Positions 33,107 to 42,080 of a DNA stretch of 50,513 nt are shown piece after piece (within the stretch, counting starts at the first letter, position 1; each line of letters starts with the position of its first letter). The notes beneath the pieces are model-generated. The model was not told the origin of the DNA. It did not search any database and saw nothing but the letters and a program-made list of their open reading frames with translations. Origin of the DNA: Anaerolineae bacterium (GTDB lineage Bacteria > Chloroflexota > Anaerolineae > Aggregatilineales > Phototrophicaceae); contig JADLAY010000048.1 of assembly GCA_020849765.1 (NCBI GenBank), positions 1-50,513 of the forward strand, in the 5' to 3' direction. The position numbers and the translations under genes were made by a program.

Positions 33107-34180
33107 ATGATCGAGATTGCCGCACAACGCCTGCACAACCAGCAGATCGAAGGGCCGCGCTTGCGGGAGCCTGCCGAGATCGTCGCCTGGCTGGGCGCGC
33201 TGCAGGGACAGGATTACCCCGGCGCGAAGTGGTCGGTCGGCTTGCGGCTGCCGGGCAGCACCGAGGCGCAGATCGAGCAGGCCATCGCCGAGCACTCGAT
33301 CGTGCGCACCTGGCTGATCCGGGGCACGCTCCATCTGGTCGCGGCGGCGGATCTGCGCTGGATGCTGGCGCTGATCGGGCCGCGGCAGATCGCCGGGAAC
33401 GCGCGGCGCTACCGCGAGCTCGAACTGGACGAGGACACGCTCGTGCGCAGCAACGATCTGCTGGCGGCGGCACTGCACGGCGGTAGCAAGCTGACTCGCC
33501 CGGAGCTGTTCGACATGCTGGAGCAGAACGGCATCTCGACGGCAGGCCAGCGCGGCGTCTTCATGCTGCAGCACGCCTCGCTCGATCGGCTGATCTGCCA
33601 GTCGGTCGTGCGCGGCAATCACCCGACGTTCGTCCACATCGACGACGCCATCCCCGCGGCCGCGAACATCCCGCGCGACGAGGCGCTGGCGCGGCTCGCC
33701 CTGCGCTATTTCACCAGCCACGGCCCGGCCAACCTGGCGGACTTCGTCGGCTGGTCCGGGCTGACGATGAGCGACGCGCGCGCCGGGCTGCGTGCGGTGC
33801 AAGCCGAGCTGGTCGAGGACACCTACGCGGGCGAATCGTTCTGGCGACCTGCCAGCACGCCCGCCCCTCATGACGATCTGGCGGTGCATGCCCTGCCCGG
33901 CTTCGACGAGTACGTGCTCGGCTACCGCGACCGGAGCGCGGTGCTCGATCCGCAGCACGCGCAGAAGATCTGCCCCGGCGGCAACGGCATCTTCTACCCG
34001 ACGATTGTCGCCGGCGGCCAGATCGTCGGCACGTGGAAGCGGACGATCAAGAAGCAGAAGGTCGTCGTCACGCCGGAGCCGTTCACCTCCCTGAGCCGCG
34101 AGGTGGCGGCGGGCTTCGCCGCAGCGGCGGAAGCCTACGGCGCGTATCTGGGGCTGGCGGTGGAGATAGGGGCGGGATGA
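33107..34180 (+). CDS. Winged-helix DNA-binding protein, AlkZ/HTH_42 family
   Basis: A 357-residue member of PF06224, the superfamily of AlkZ/YcaQ DNA glycosylases that remove alkylated or crosslinked bases. LGALQGQDYPGAKWS (29-43) carries the Gln-rich catalytic-loop region (QGQD, 33-36) close to the QxQ/QxD motif of the known enzymes. ENSV-like repeats of winged helices and the PGFDEYVLGY segment in the second half are typical of the family. The ATG at 33107 follows AGGAGG by seven bases. Enzymatic activity is likely but not shown; many members are single genes in Chloroflexota and Actinomycetota. A heptad array starts four bases after its stop codon. Confidence 0.85.
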   Translation: MIEIAAQRLHNQQIEGPRLREPAEIVAWLGALQGQDYPGAKWSVGLRLPGSTEAQIEQAIAEHSIVRTWLIRGTLHLVAAADLRWMLALIGPRQIAGNARRYRELELDEDTLVRSNDLLAAALHGGSKLTRPELFDMLEQNGISTAGQRGVFMLQHASLDRLICQSVVRGNHPTFVHIDDAIPAAANIPRDEALARLALRYFTSHGPANLADFVGWSGLTMSDARAGLRAVQAELVEDTYAGESFWRPASTPAPHDDLAVHALPGFDEYVLGYRDRSAVLDPQHAQKICPGGNGIFYPTIVAGGQIVGTWKRTIKKQKVVVTPEPFTSLSREVAAGFAAAAEAYGAYLGLAVEIGAG

Positions 34181-34183
34181 GGG

Positions 34184-34241
34184 GGTGCTCAGTACTCGGT
34201 GCTCAGTGCTCAGTGCTGGGTACTGAGTTCTGGGTACACAG
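34184..34241. repeat. Heptad array, GTGCTCA family
   Basis: Eight units in 7-base register (GGTGCTC, AGTACTC, GGTGCTC, AGTGCTC, AGTGCTG, GGTACTG, AGTTCTG, GGTACAC). It begins four bases after the AlkZ-like stop and ends seven bases before the paired-hairpin element. Confidence 0.8.
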
Positions 34242-34247
34242 AATATC

Positions 34248-34371
34248 GCCAGGGACTCAACAAGCCCCTGGCTAGGATTGCGCCCGGTGAACCGGGCTGC
34301 CAAAGCCTCAACCAAATACATGAAGTCCCGTTTACGGGGCGCAACCTTAGCCGGATGATTGATCATCCGGC
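34248..34371. repeat. Tail-to-tail paired-hairpin element upstream of the TIR gene
   Basis: Arm 1: GCCAGGG stem with a longer loop containing TCAA (34248-34272), linker GGCTAGGATTGC, GCCCGG stem loop TGAA (34282-34297). Arm 2 is inverted: GTCCCG/CGGGGC loop TTTA (34325-34340), linker, GCCGGATGA stem loop TTGA (34350-34371). It follows a heptad array directly and lies 137 bases before the TIR-WD40 start. Confidence 0.8.
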
Positions 34372-34462
34372 GGCCAGAGCGAAAGCTGGTGCCGGTGTCG
34401 ACATTGTCCGAGGGCGGCACATAAGGTTGCAGAGGACGTCGCGCACCAAAAAGTCGCGCGCA

Positions 34463-34471
34463 TGCTAGAAT
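34463..34471 (+). promoter_or_regulatory. Extended -10 promoter of the TIR-WD40 gene
   Basis: TGCTAGAAT matches an extended -10, 36 bases before the ATG, with no clear -35. A GGGGGAG ribosome site lies about 9 bases before the start. Confidence 0.45.
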
Positions 34472-34507
34472 GCTCGCAGGCGGCGATCAACCGGGGGAGA
34501 GCAGACT

Positions 34508-37381
34508 ATGGCGGACGTGTTTATCTCGTATGCGCGCGAGGATCAGCCTTTCGTTCGCCGGCTGCACGAGGCGCTGGCGCAGCGCAGCCGTGAGACCTGG
34601 GTCGATTGGCAGGACATCCCGCTGACCGCGCAGTGGTGGCAGGAGATCCAGCGCGGCATCGAGGCGGCGGATAACTTCGTCTTCGTCATCAGCCCGGATT
34701 CGCTGTCGTCACAGGTGTGCCAGGACGAACTCGAACACGCCATCACCCACAACAAGCGCCTGATCCCGATTGTGCGTCGCGAATCGACCTCACAGCGCGT
34801 GCACGAGGCGCTGGCAAGCCACAACTGGCTGTTCATGCGCCAGGACGACGACTTCGACGGCGCGTTCGACTCGCTGATCCGCGCGCTGGATACCGATCTC
34901 GATTACGTGCGCCGCCACACGCGCCTGCTCGTGCGCGCCCGCGAATGGGACGAGCGCGGCCACGATAACAGTCTGATCCTGCGCGGGGCGGATCTGCAAG
35001 CGGCGGAAGCGTGGCTCGTCACCAGCGCGGGCAAAGTCCCGGAGCCGACCGCCCTCCAGCAGGCGTACGTCTTCGCCAGCCGCCGGGCGGCGACGGCCCG
35101 CTCGCGGACGGTGCTGGCCGGGGTGACGCTGGCGGGCGCGCTGGCCGTCGTGCTGGCGATCGTGGCCGTGCTCCAACGCAATGAAGCGCAGGCGCAGCGC
35201 GAACTGTCCGACGTGCGCGGGACGGCGGTGGCCGAGCAGGCGTCGACGGCGGTCGCGGCGGAGGGATTGGCCGTGCGCCGTGCCGACGAAGCGCACAGCC
35301 TGGCCCTGGCCTTCGGCGCGCGGCAGGCATTGAGCGCCAACAACGGCGATCTGGCGCTGGCGCTGGCGCGCGCCGCCAACGAGATTGAGAACCCGCCCTC
35401 GCAGGCGCGGGCGACCTTTGCCCAGGCCGCCTACGCCCGCGGTGCCCGGCGCTTGTTCACCGGGGTGCATGACGACTGGATCAACGCCATCGCGCTCGAT
35501 GCGACGGGCACGCGCCTGCTGACCGGCAGCGTGGACGGTTCGCTCGCCCTGTGGGATACGGAGAGCGGCGCCCTCATCCAGCAAACGCAGTTCGAAGACT
35601 TCTTCGAGTCCGACGGCCAGCGTGCCAACCTCGCCGCCGTCAATGCGCTCGCCTTCGATCCAAGCGATCCGACCAGCGCCGCCATCGGCAGCAACGCGAT
35701 CATCCTGTGGGATAGCGAGCGCTGGCTGGAACGGCGGCGCATCGAGCTGCCGGGCGCGCTGGTGCAGTCGCTCGCCTACAGCCCGGACGGTCAATTACTG
35801 GCCGCCGGTTTCTCGACCGGCGACCTGCGCATCTACGACATTTCGACCGGGCAGGCGCGCGTCTCGCTGCGTGCGCACGGCGATTCGATTGACACGCTCG
35901 CCATCAGCCCCGATGGGACACAACTGGCGACCGGCGCACGCGACGCCGAAATCCACCTGTGGGATCTGGCGACCGGCGACGAGATCCGCTCGTGGAAGCC
36001 GACGTCGAACGAGCCGGTCGAGGCGCTCGCCTTCACGACCGACGGGAGCCAATTGATCGTCGGGCTCAACGCGCTGGGGATGCTGGCTTACGACCTGGAG
36101 ACCGGCGACGAAGTCTGGCGCATGGACGATCTCGGCCAGGGCGTGCCCGCGCTCGCCGTCAGCCCGGACGGCCACTGGCTGGCCTACACCGGCTTCGATG
36201 CATCCGTCACCGTCACCGACCTGGCGACACGCAAGGCGCGCTTCGCCTTCGTCGGCCACGGCACGCGGGCGGAGGCGGTGACGTTCTCACCGGATGGGCG
36301 CCTGCTCTATACCGGCTCGCTCGACAGCACGGCGCGCAGTTGGCACGTCTTCGGTGGCGCACTGGAGGGCTTCGCCCGCGCTTATGCCGACGGCGCCTCG
36401 GCCTCGACGCTGGCACCGCTCAGCGACGGCCGCTTCCTGAGCGCCGGGGGCGACGCCGACCCGCGCGTGCTGCTGTGGGAGAACGGCACAGTCGTCCGCG
36501 AGTTCGCCGGACACACGGCATCGGTGGCGGCGCTGGCCGTCAGCCCGGACGAGCGCACCGCCCTGAGCGGCGGTTTCGACGCCACGCTGCGCGAGTGGGA
36601 CCTGGAGAGCGGCGCGCTCATCCAGACGATCCCGGTCGATGGCGCCTCGATTGTCACGTCGATCAGCTACACGGCGGACGGCACACAGGCGCTGGTGAGC
36701 GCGGTTGATACGAGCGGGACATCGTCGCACATCTACATCTACCATCTGGCCTCGGCCAAGGTCGCCTTCGAGCAGGGCTTCGACCTGATGCTGATCATCC
36801 GCGCGCTGTTCATGCCCGGCGAGACGACGGTCGTCTACGCAGGCGGGCGGCTCGACCGCTCCGGGCAAGGCAGCATCGCCGAGGTCGACCTGGAGACGAG
36901 CGCCGTCAGCGAACGCTACGCCAATGTTCACGAACCGACCATCTACGGACTGGCGCTCAGCCCGGACGGGCGCCGGTTGGCTTCCAGCTCCGAGGATGGG
37001 CTGATCGTCGTCTGGGACACGGCGACGGCGCAGGAGACACGCCGTTTGATCGGCCACAGCGACCTGGTGCGCGCGCTCAATTTCGACACCAGCGGCTCGC
37101 TGCTGATCTCCGCCGGTTATGACCACACGGCGCGCATCTGGGATTTGACCAACTGGGAAGAACTGATCGAGCTGCAAGGGCACACGGACGGCGTGACGAG
37201 CGGCATCTTCCTGCCCGATGGTTCAGGCGTGCTGACCTCGTCGCGCGATGGCAGCATCGGCATCTGGCGCATCTCGTTCGACGTCGACACCATCCGCTCG
37301 TGGATCGCGTCCGAGCGCTATCTGCGCGAATTGACGTGCGCCGAGCGCGTCCAGTATGGCGTCGAGCCGTGCAGTTCGTAA
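34508..37381 (+). CDS. TIR-domain protein with one membrane helix and 14 WD40 repeats
   Basis: 957 residues. An N-terminal TIR domain (1-135) starts ADVFISYAREDQ and contains SSQVCQDELEHAI; Glu74 sits where TIR NADases keep their catalytic Glu. One membrane helix (about 203-225) and a charged helical linker (225-300) follow. I count fourteen WD40 blades from about 315 to 930 (many with SPDGxxL and LWD), probably two seven-bladed propellers, then a short tail with a C-terminal ECAERVQYGVEPC-like segment. There is no STAND or AP-ATPase module between TIR and WD40, unlike many such proteins. A membrane-bound sensor, with an NAD-degrading or signalling TIR head triggered through the propellers, is inferred; a defence role is possible but no other defence gene is adjacent. 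Confidence 0.88.
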   Translation: MADVFISYAREDQPFVRRLHEALAQRSRETWVDWQDIPLTAQWWQEIQRGIEAADNFVFVISPDSLSSQVCQDELEHAITHNKRLIPIVRRESTSQRVHEALASHNWLFMRQDDDFDGAFDSLIRALDTDLDYVRRHTRLLVRAREWDERGHDNSLILRGADLQAAEAWLVTSAGKVPEPTALQQAYVFASRRAATARSRTVLAGVTLAGALAVVLAIVAVLQRNEAQAQRELSDVRGTAVAEQASTAVAAEGLAVRRADEAHSLALAFGARQALSANNGDLALALARAANEIENPPSQARATFAQAAYARGARRLFTGVHDDWINAIALDATGTRLLTGSVDGSLALWDTESGALIQQTQFEDFFESDGQRANLAAVNALAFDPSDPTSAAIGSNAIILWDSERWLERRRIELPGALVQSLAYSPDGQLLAAGFSTGDLRIYDISTGQARVSLRAHGDSIDTLAISPDGTQLATGARDAEIHLWDLATGDEIRSWKPTSNEPVEALAFTTDGSQLIVGLNALGMLAYDLETGDEVWRMDDLGQGVPALAVSPDGHWLAYTGFDASVTVTDLATRKARFAFVGHGTRAEAVTFSPDGRLLYTGSLDSTARSWHVFGGALEGFARAYADGASASTLAPLSDGRFLSAGGDADPRVLLWENGTVVREFAGHTASVAALAVSPDERTALSGGFDATLREWDLESGALIQTIPVDGASIVTSISYTADGTQALVSAVDTSGTSSHIYIYHLASAKVAFEQGFDLMLIIRALFMPGETTVVYAGGRLDRSGQGSIAEVDLETSAVSERYANVHEPTIYGLALSPDGRRLASSSEDGLIVVWDTATAQETRRLIGHSDLVRALNFDTSGSLLISAGYDHTARIWDLTNWEELIELQGHTDGVTSGIFLPDGSGVLTSSRDGSIGIWRISFDVDTIRSWIASERYLRELTCAERVQYGVEPCSS

Positions 37382-37469
37382 GCGCCCTCACCCTAAGGCG
37401 AGGGACTTATCCAGCATGGCTCGATGCAACGACGCGCAAGAACTATGTGGGTTGGGCCTTGAATCGTAG

Positions 37470-37520
37470 GGGCGACCCGGCGGGTCGCCCTCAGAAAAAG
37501 GGTTTGGTGGCGTCAAACCC
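37470..37520. repeat. GTAGGGGCGACCC hairpin and a second hairpin
   Basis: GGGCGACCC/GGGTCGCCC (37470-37490, loop of 3) is followed by GGGTTTG/CAAACCC (37500-37520). The block is framed by GTAG and CTAC. It probably also ends the TIR gene transcript. The rest of 37382-37571 shows only a CTCACCC remnant. Confidence 0.55.
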
Positions 37521-37571
37521 CCTACGGTGACATGGTGATTGATGTTCGGTCGTCAGACGTACCGATAACCG

Positions 37572-37766
37572 CTAGGCATCCTGCGGGGCGAGCGTGCGCA
37601 CGCGGGTGATCAGCCAGGTGCCCGTGAGCGCGCAGACGTCGAGGACGAGGGTCGCGGTGGCCTTGGCGTCATCCGGCAGCGGCAGCATGTGGAGGATGAC
37701 GAGCATGGCGACGGCGAAGGCACCCCAAAGGACAAACAGGCACACAGAACGTTGTTTCGGAGTCAT
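37572..37766 (-). CDS. Small two-helix membrane protein, unknown
   Basis: 64 residues with two predicted membrane helices (about 8-27 and 36-55) separated by a short acidic turn (PLPDDAK), starting MTPKQRS and ending in a polar tail. AAAGGA lies about 10 bases upstream of the ATG. I do not recognise a family. It is on the same strand as the LysM lipoprotein, 67 bases downstream of its stop, so it may be co-transcribed. Confidence 0.5.
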   Translation of the reverse strand: MTPKQRSVCLFVLWGAFAVAMLVILHMLPLPDDAKATATLVLDVCALTGTWLITRVRTLAPQDA

Positions 37767-37833
37767 GAGGTCTTATCCTTTCTAAAAGTATCCCCTGTGG
37801 GAGCGAGGCTGCCCTCGCCCCCTCATTCTTTGA

Positions 37834-39069
37834 TTAGCACGGGCCGCTCAAGCGGACGTTGGCGTTGGGCGCCACCCAGCCGAGCGAGAGTTCGATGCCG
37901 AGCCAGCCATCGGACGTGCGGGCGATGACCGGGTAGCGGGTGCCGGGTGCAATCGCGTCGGTGATGGCGCTGCTGTAATCCGGGTCGTCGTAGACGTTGA
38001 CCGATTGCAGCGGCTCGATCGTGCAGGTCTGATCCAGCGGCGGCGTCGAGTACACGATCGACGGGTTGCTGATGGCGAAGTTGAAGCTGGCCGCGTTGTA
38101 GCCCGGTCCTTCGACGTACAGCCGGTGCGCGTTCAGGTTCGGCGGCACCACCCACATGATCCAGAGACCGTCGTCCGGCGTGTCGTCGGTGCCCAGGTTG
38201 ACGCGCTCGCCCGACATGCTGACCGTGTAGAAGGTCGCGCTCATGACGCCCGCCGGTGCGTTGTCCCAGGTCAGCGCAGTCGCTTCGCCGGTGCGCAGGC
38301 GGTAGTTGCCCGCCTCTTCATGGATGAACGAGCTGATGTAGGCCGTCCCCTGCGTGATGTTCGGCCGGGTCGGCAGCGGCGTCTCGGTCGGCGGCGTCGG
38401 GTAGGTGCAGAAGCCGGTGGCGAAGGTATCGCTCAGGCGGGCCCAGCCGACGACGCCCTGCGGGCTGGTCGCGATCTGGTGGAAGCCATTCTGCTCGCCC
38501 AGGCGGATGGCCCAGTTGCCGAGAAAACCGATCAGCGGGGCGTTATTGTTCGGCTCAGCGAAGAGCGGCGCCGCCGTCCCGACACGGGTGTTGACGAGAC
38601 AGGCATCGTAAGGCTGCGTGCCCTGGCTGTAATAGACCGGCAGCGACGGCGTGATCGTCGGCGGCGCCGGCGGCGGCAGCAGGACCGGCACTTTGATCAC
38701 CTGCCCGGCATAGATGGCGTTGGCATTGGCGAGGCAGTTGGCCTGCGCCAGGGCTGTGCTGGTCGTGCCCGTGCGCTGGGCGATGCGCGAGAGCGTATCT
38801 CCCGCCGAAACGACGTAGTTGAACCAATCCGTGCGCACGAAACAGCCGGTCGTGGTCGGCACGACGACGATGCTGGTGCTGGTCGGCGGGATCGAGGTCA
38901 CGGTCGGCACGATCGGCGTGCTCGTCGCCGGGATGAACGGCGTCGAGGTAGCAGGCGGCGGATTGTCGCGCCCGACCGGCAGATCAAACGACAGCGAGCA
39001 CGCGGCGGCGACCACGAACGCGGACAAACCGAGCGCCAGTCGTAACAAGACTTGTGGCTTGCGAGCCAT
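37834..39069 (-). CDS. LysM-domain lipoprotein
   Basis: 411 residues. The N-terminus is a lipoprotein-type signal with a candidate lipobox (VVAAAC, Cys24), followed by a Thr/Pro/Ser linker (about 36-74). One LysM domain (85-128; YVVSAGDTLSRIAQRTG) would bind peptidoglycan or chitin-like glycans. A second Pro-rich linker precedes two beta-rich segments that resemble SH3b modules (about 150-225 and 350-410), with an Ig-like middle part. The start at 39069 is preferred because GAGGG lies seven bases upstream; an earlier in-frame ATG lacks a site. It is an envelope-attached protein; its partner is unknown. Confidence 0.8.
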   Translation of the reverse strand: MARKPQVLLRLALGLSAFVVAAACSLSFDLPVGRDNPPPATSTPFIPATSTPIVPTVTSIPPTSTSIVVVPTTTGCFVRTDWFNYVVSAGDTLSRIAQRTGTTSTALAQANCLANANAIYAGQVIKVPVLLPPPAPPTITPSLPVYYSQGTQPYDACLVNTRVGTAAPLFAEPNNNAPLIGFLGNWAIRLGEQNGFHQIATSPQGVVGWARLSDTFATGFCTYPTPPTETPLPTRPNITQGTAYISSFIHEEAGNYRLRTGEATALTWDNAPAGVMSATFYTVSMSGERVNLGTDDTPDDGLWIMWVVPPNLNAHRLYVEGPGYNAASFNFAISNPSIVYSTPPLDQTCTIEPLQSVNVYDDPDYSSAITDAIAPGTRYPVIARTSDGWLGIELSLGWVAPNANVRLSGPC

Positions 39070-39126
39070 GGATTCCCCCTCATCACTGCGCTTCATTCAC
39101 GGTGAGCAGCATACGATAGGAGGCGA

Positions 39127-39164
39127 TACAGGCGCGTCCACCTAAAGTCGTAGACGCGCCTGTA
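39127..39164. repeat. 12-bp perfect hairpin GTACAGGCGCGTC type
   Basis: TACAGGCGCGTC/GACGCGCCTGTA with a 14-base loop, between the GT39-like gene and the LysM gene. No T-run; possibly a dispersed element that also ends transcripts. Confidence 0.5.
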
Positions 39165-39217
39165 CGTGAGATGTATTTTGGATGTATGCGAAGACAATCA
39201 GGCCGAAACGCGCACCG

Positions 39218-41827
39218 CTAGCCGTCGCTTTCGACGTTGATCGTCGATTGGAGGAAGGTCATGAAGTCGCTGGCGCCGAGCGGCGGGACGCGGAAGATGC
39301 GGTAGGTGTCTTCCGGCTGGTAGCTCTGGATCGCCTGGGCCAGGCCGCGCGGGAACCACAAGCGCAGGCGCAGCTCAGTATCGACGTCGTCCGGCGAGTA
39401 GATGAAGAGCAGCGGCTTATCCGGGTCGAGCCGATATTGATCGTCGCGCCGCGCCGCATCGCGCAGGAAGGCCGGGATCTCGTCGCGACTGACGATGCCG
39501 TTCGGCCAGTTGATGCGCCCCGCCTCGATGCCGACCGCACGGTGATCCCACCAGTAGGGATAGGCGACGAGGAAGGCATTACCGTAGCCGCCCTCACTCA
39601 CGGCGAATTCGCGCACGATGCGACCGGCATCGCTGTAGGGCTTGGACGAGATCAGGTACGACTGGCGGAAATCGCGGAAGTAGACGGCGGCATTGGCAAC
39701 CGCCGAGAAGGCCAGCACCCCGGCGAACAGCGCCGCCGCCAGGGCGATGCCCGTCCGCCTGCCAGCGCCGACCACGCGCAGAATGCCGATCAGGAGCAGG
39801 GCGAAGGCGAAGGCCGCCAGCAGATAGACCTCCGGCAGGGTGCCGCTCATTCGTGTGGCGCTGGGGTTCTCGATCGGGAAGGCGATCGCGAGCGCCGAGG
39901 GCAGGATCAAGACGAAGATCGCGGGCGGGATCAGCCACAGGGCCGGGTCGCGCCGCCGCAGCATCCAGGCCAGCCAGCCGCCCAGCCCGGCCATCAGCAG
40001 CGCGCCGGAGGCGGCGTCGAAGGCGGGCCTGTTGGGTGAGCCATTGATCCAGGCGACATCGCCCTTGTACTGGTACATCAGCAGCGCATTGCGAATGTTC
40101 TGCGCCAGCGCGGGGATATTGGCCTGGAAGGCTTCCCACAGTTCGCTGAGGGTCGGGTCGCGCGCGATCAGGTTGCCGTCCTCGTCGGTCATCTGCGTGA
40201 TCGAGTCGCCGAACAGGCGCCCGCTCGTGCGGCGCCAGAAGTCCTCCGGATAATCGTAGGAGAAGCGGAACAGCGGCACAAAGACGGCGAAGGCGACGAC
40301 GACCAGCGCGATGAAGTTGACGACGTACTGGGTGCGCTGCGCCCACGTTCGCGCGCGCAGCACCAGCGCGAGGACAAAGCCGATCACAATCACGACCGGC
40401 AGCATGCGCACGGCCTGATACATATAGAGTCCCGCGCCAAGCGCCAGCCCGGCATTAATCCAGTCGAGGCGGCGGTTATAACGCAGGGCGCGCGTCAGGT
40501 AGATGAAGATGATGGCGGTGATGGCGGGCGTATAGACGATGCGCAGGGCCAGACGGCTGAGCGCGATGTGCCAGTAGCTGACGGCGACCAACCCGGCCAG
40601 CGCCAGCCCGACGAGCGTGCCCAGACGTCGGTTTTCGCGCCCGGCCAGCTCGCGGCCGAACCAGAACATGACCGGAATGCTGAGGATGCCCTCCAGCGCG
40701 ACGACCAGCTTGAGCGTGTTGAAATCCATCGGCAGGCCGGTCAGGCCGACGACGGCGGCCATGACGTACATTTGCAGACCTTCGCGCCCGCCGTTATTCT
40801 GGAAGAAGATCTGGGTCATGCCGTTGAGCACGCGCTGGCTATCGAGCAGCTTTTCGACGTGATCGCTGGTCATCTCCGGCGGCAGATGCGCCAGATCGGC
40901 CAGCCGCATGACGGCCCCGACGGCGATGAGGAGGATCAGGAGGGCCGTCACCCAGTTGAAGCGGCGCGGCCTCAGGTTCGCCAGTTCGGCCGACCAGCGG
41001 CGCAGTGGGAAACGCGGCGACCAACCTTCCGGGGCCAGCGCCCAGACCCAGAGCACAATGCTGAGCAGCCAGGCGATGACACCGCCGGCGGTGAACAGGT
41101 TGCCGCCGGACAGGCTGAAGGCGATCAGGCTGCCAGCCAGCGCGAAGGCGCCGAGGATGATGCGCGTTTGCAAATGCGAAGGCTCGCGCAGCGGCGCGGG
41201 AATCGGCAGCGGCGGCAGCGCGGCGGGCATGCCGTTCGAGCGCTCGTACAACCCGGCGACGAGCCAGATCAGGCCGCCGAGCAGCAGCAGCGGCAGGCCG
41301 CTCACGAGTGCCGATTCTTCGGTGCGCGACGGGGCGAAGGCCATCATCGCCGTCCCAATGAAAGACAACGCCAACCCGCCCAGGCGCACGCCGAGCAAGA
41401 GCGCCTCACGCGGGCGGTCGATCGGTTCGGCGATCTCAAGCTCGGTCGGCTCAATTGACGCGAACTCGTCTGCCGGTTCAAGCAGTGGTCGTTCGAGAGG
41501 CATTGGGAAAGGCGGGGGCAGGTCGACAATATGCTCGGCGGCGGATGGCCTTGCGAGCGCGGGCTGATCGGACGCCTCAAGCGGCGGCGTTTCTACAGCG
41601 GACTCGGTCGCGCGTGACGTGCGCAGATAGGCCGTCAGCGTCCGCCCGGTCGTCCGCGGATGGCGCAAAAGATGATCCACCAGTTGGGCCAGGCTGAGAT
41701 CGCCGATGGCCGCCACGTCTTCGGCGGACGGCATTTTCGGGGCGGGCGCTTCGGTTTCCGGCGCGGCACCGACTGATTCGGCGGAATTATCTTGCGCGTT
41801 GTCGCGGTTGTCCATCTCGGCGGTCAT
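39218..41827 (-). CDS. GT39/ArnT-like GT-C glycosyltransferase, large form
   Basis: 869 residues. The first 170 are cytoplasmic, acidic and low in complexity (many Ala, Glu, Pro), then about 12 helices. The first loop after the helix near 320 reads ADLAHLPPEMTSDHVEKL, an acidic loop as in GT-C enzymes, and NNGGREGLQMY follows. After the last helices a globular domain (about 720-869) ends in PPLGASDFMTFL. Such enzymes move a sugar from a polyprenyl-phosphate donor to a protein or lipid on the outer face. The start has no good ribosome site (ATG at 41827 or four codons later). Downstream genes on the same strand are LysM and a small membrane gene; upstream lies the methyltransferase/GT4 pair. 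Confidence 0.8.
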   Translation of the reverse strand: MTAEMDNRDNAQDNSAESVGAAPETEAPAPKMPSAEDVAAIGDLSLAQLVDHLLRHPRTTGRTLTAYLRTSRATESAVETPPLEASDQPALARPSAAEHIVDLPPPFPMPLERPLLEPADEFASIEPTELEIAEPIDRPREALLLGVRLGGLALSFIGTAMMAFAPSRTEESALVSGLPLLLLGGLIWLVAGLYERSNGMPAALPPLPIPAPLREPSHLQTRIILGAFALAGSLIAFSLSGGNLFTAGGVIAWLLSIVLWVWALAPEGWSPRFPLRRWSAELANLRPRRFNWVTALLILLIAVGAVMRLADLAHLPPEMTSDHVEKLLDSQRVLNGMTQIFFQNNGGREGLQMYVMAAVVGLTGLPMDFNTLKLVVALEGILSIPVMFWFGRELAGRENRRLGTLVGLALAGLVAVSYWHIALSRLALRIVYTPAITAIIFIYLTRALRYNRRLDWINAGLALGAGLYMYQAVRMLPVVIVIGFVLALVLRARTWAQRTQYVVNFIALVVVAFAVFVPLFRFSYDYPEDFWRRTSGRLFGDSITQMTDEDGNLIARDPTLSELWEAFQANIPALAQNIRNALLMYQYKGDVAWINGSPNRPAFDAASGALLMAGLGGWLAWMLRRRDPALWLIPPAIFVLILPSALAIAFPIENPSATRMSGTLPEVYLLAAFAFALLLIGILRVVGAGRRTGIALAAALFAGVLAFSAVANAAVYFRDFRQSYLISSKPYSDAGRIVREFAVSEGGYGNAFLVAYPYWWDHRAVGIEAGRINWPNGIVSRDEIPAFLRDAARRDDQYRLDPDKPLLFIYSPDDVDTELRLRLWFPRGLAQAIQSYQPEDTYRIFRVPPLGASDFMTFLQSTINVESDG

Positions 41828-41861
41828 AGCGTTGCGTTATCTGTTGTCGCGGTGCGGTTCA

Positions 41862-41905
41862 TTCACCTCACCCCCGGCCCCCTCTCCGCGCGGAGAGGGG
41901 TGTCT
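41862..41905. repeat. CTCACCCCC-type hairpin repeat
   Basis: CCCCTCTCCG-CG-CGGAGAGGGG perfect stem preceded by TTCACCTCACCCCCGGCC, the same left end as at 27.41 kb. Confidence 0.65.
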
Positions 41906-41995
41906 GTATGCAGCGAGGCCGGGAGTGCAGGATCGGTGTAAAGACTATATCAACTTGGCGTGTTTCGCATCCCGCGGATCTGAATTGGGAATCTT

Positions 41996-42053
41996 CGTAG
42001 GGACGGCATTTTTGCCGTCCGCCATTTCGGACGCGAAAAATCGCGTCCCTACC
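41996..42053. repeat. GTAGGGACG double hairpin
   Basis: GGACGGCA/TGCCGTCC (loop TTTT) and GGACGCGA/TCGCGTCC (loop AAAA), bracketed by GTAGG and CTACC. It lies 28 bases downstream of the methyltransferase stop. The rest of 41906-41995 is featureless. Confidence 0.7.
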
Positions 42054-42080
42054 AGGGGGGTTTGTGCAGCCCTGCCGATC

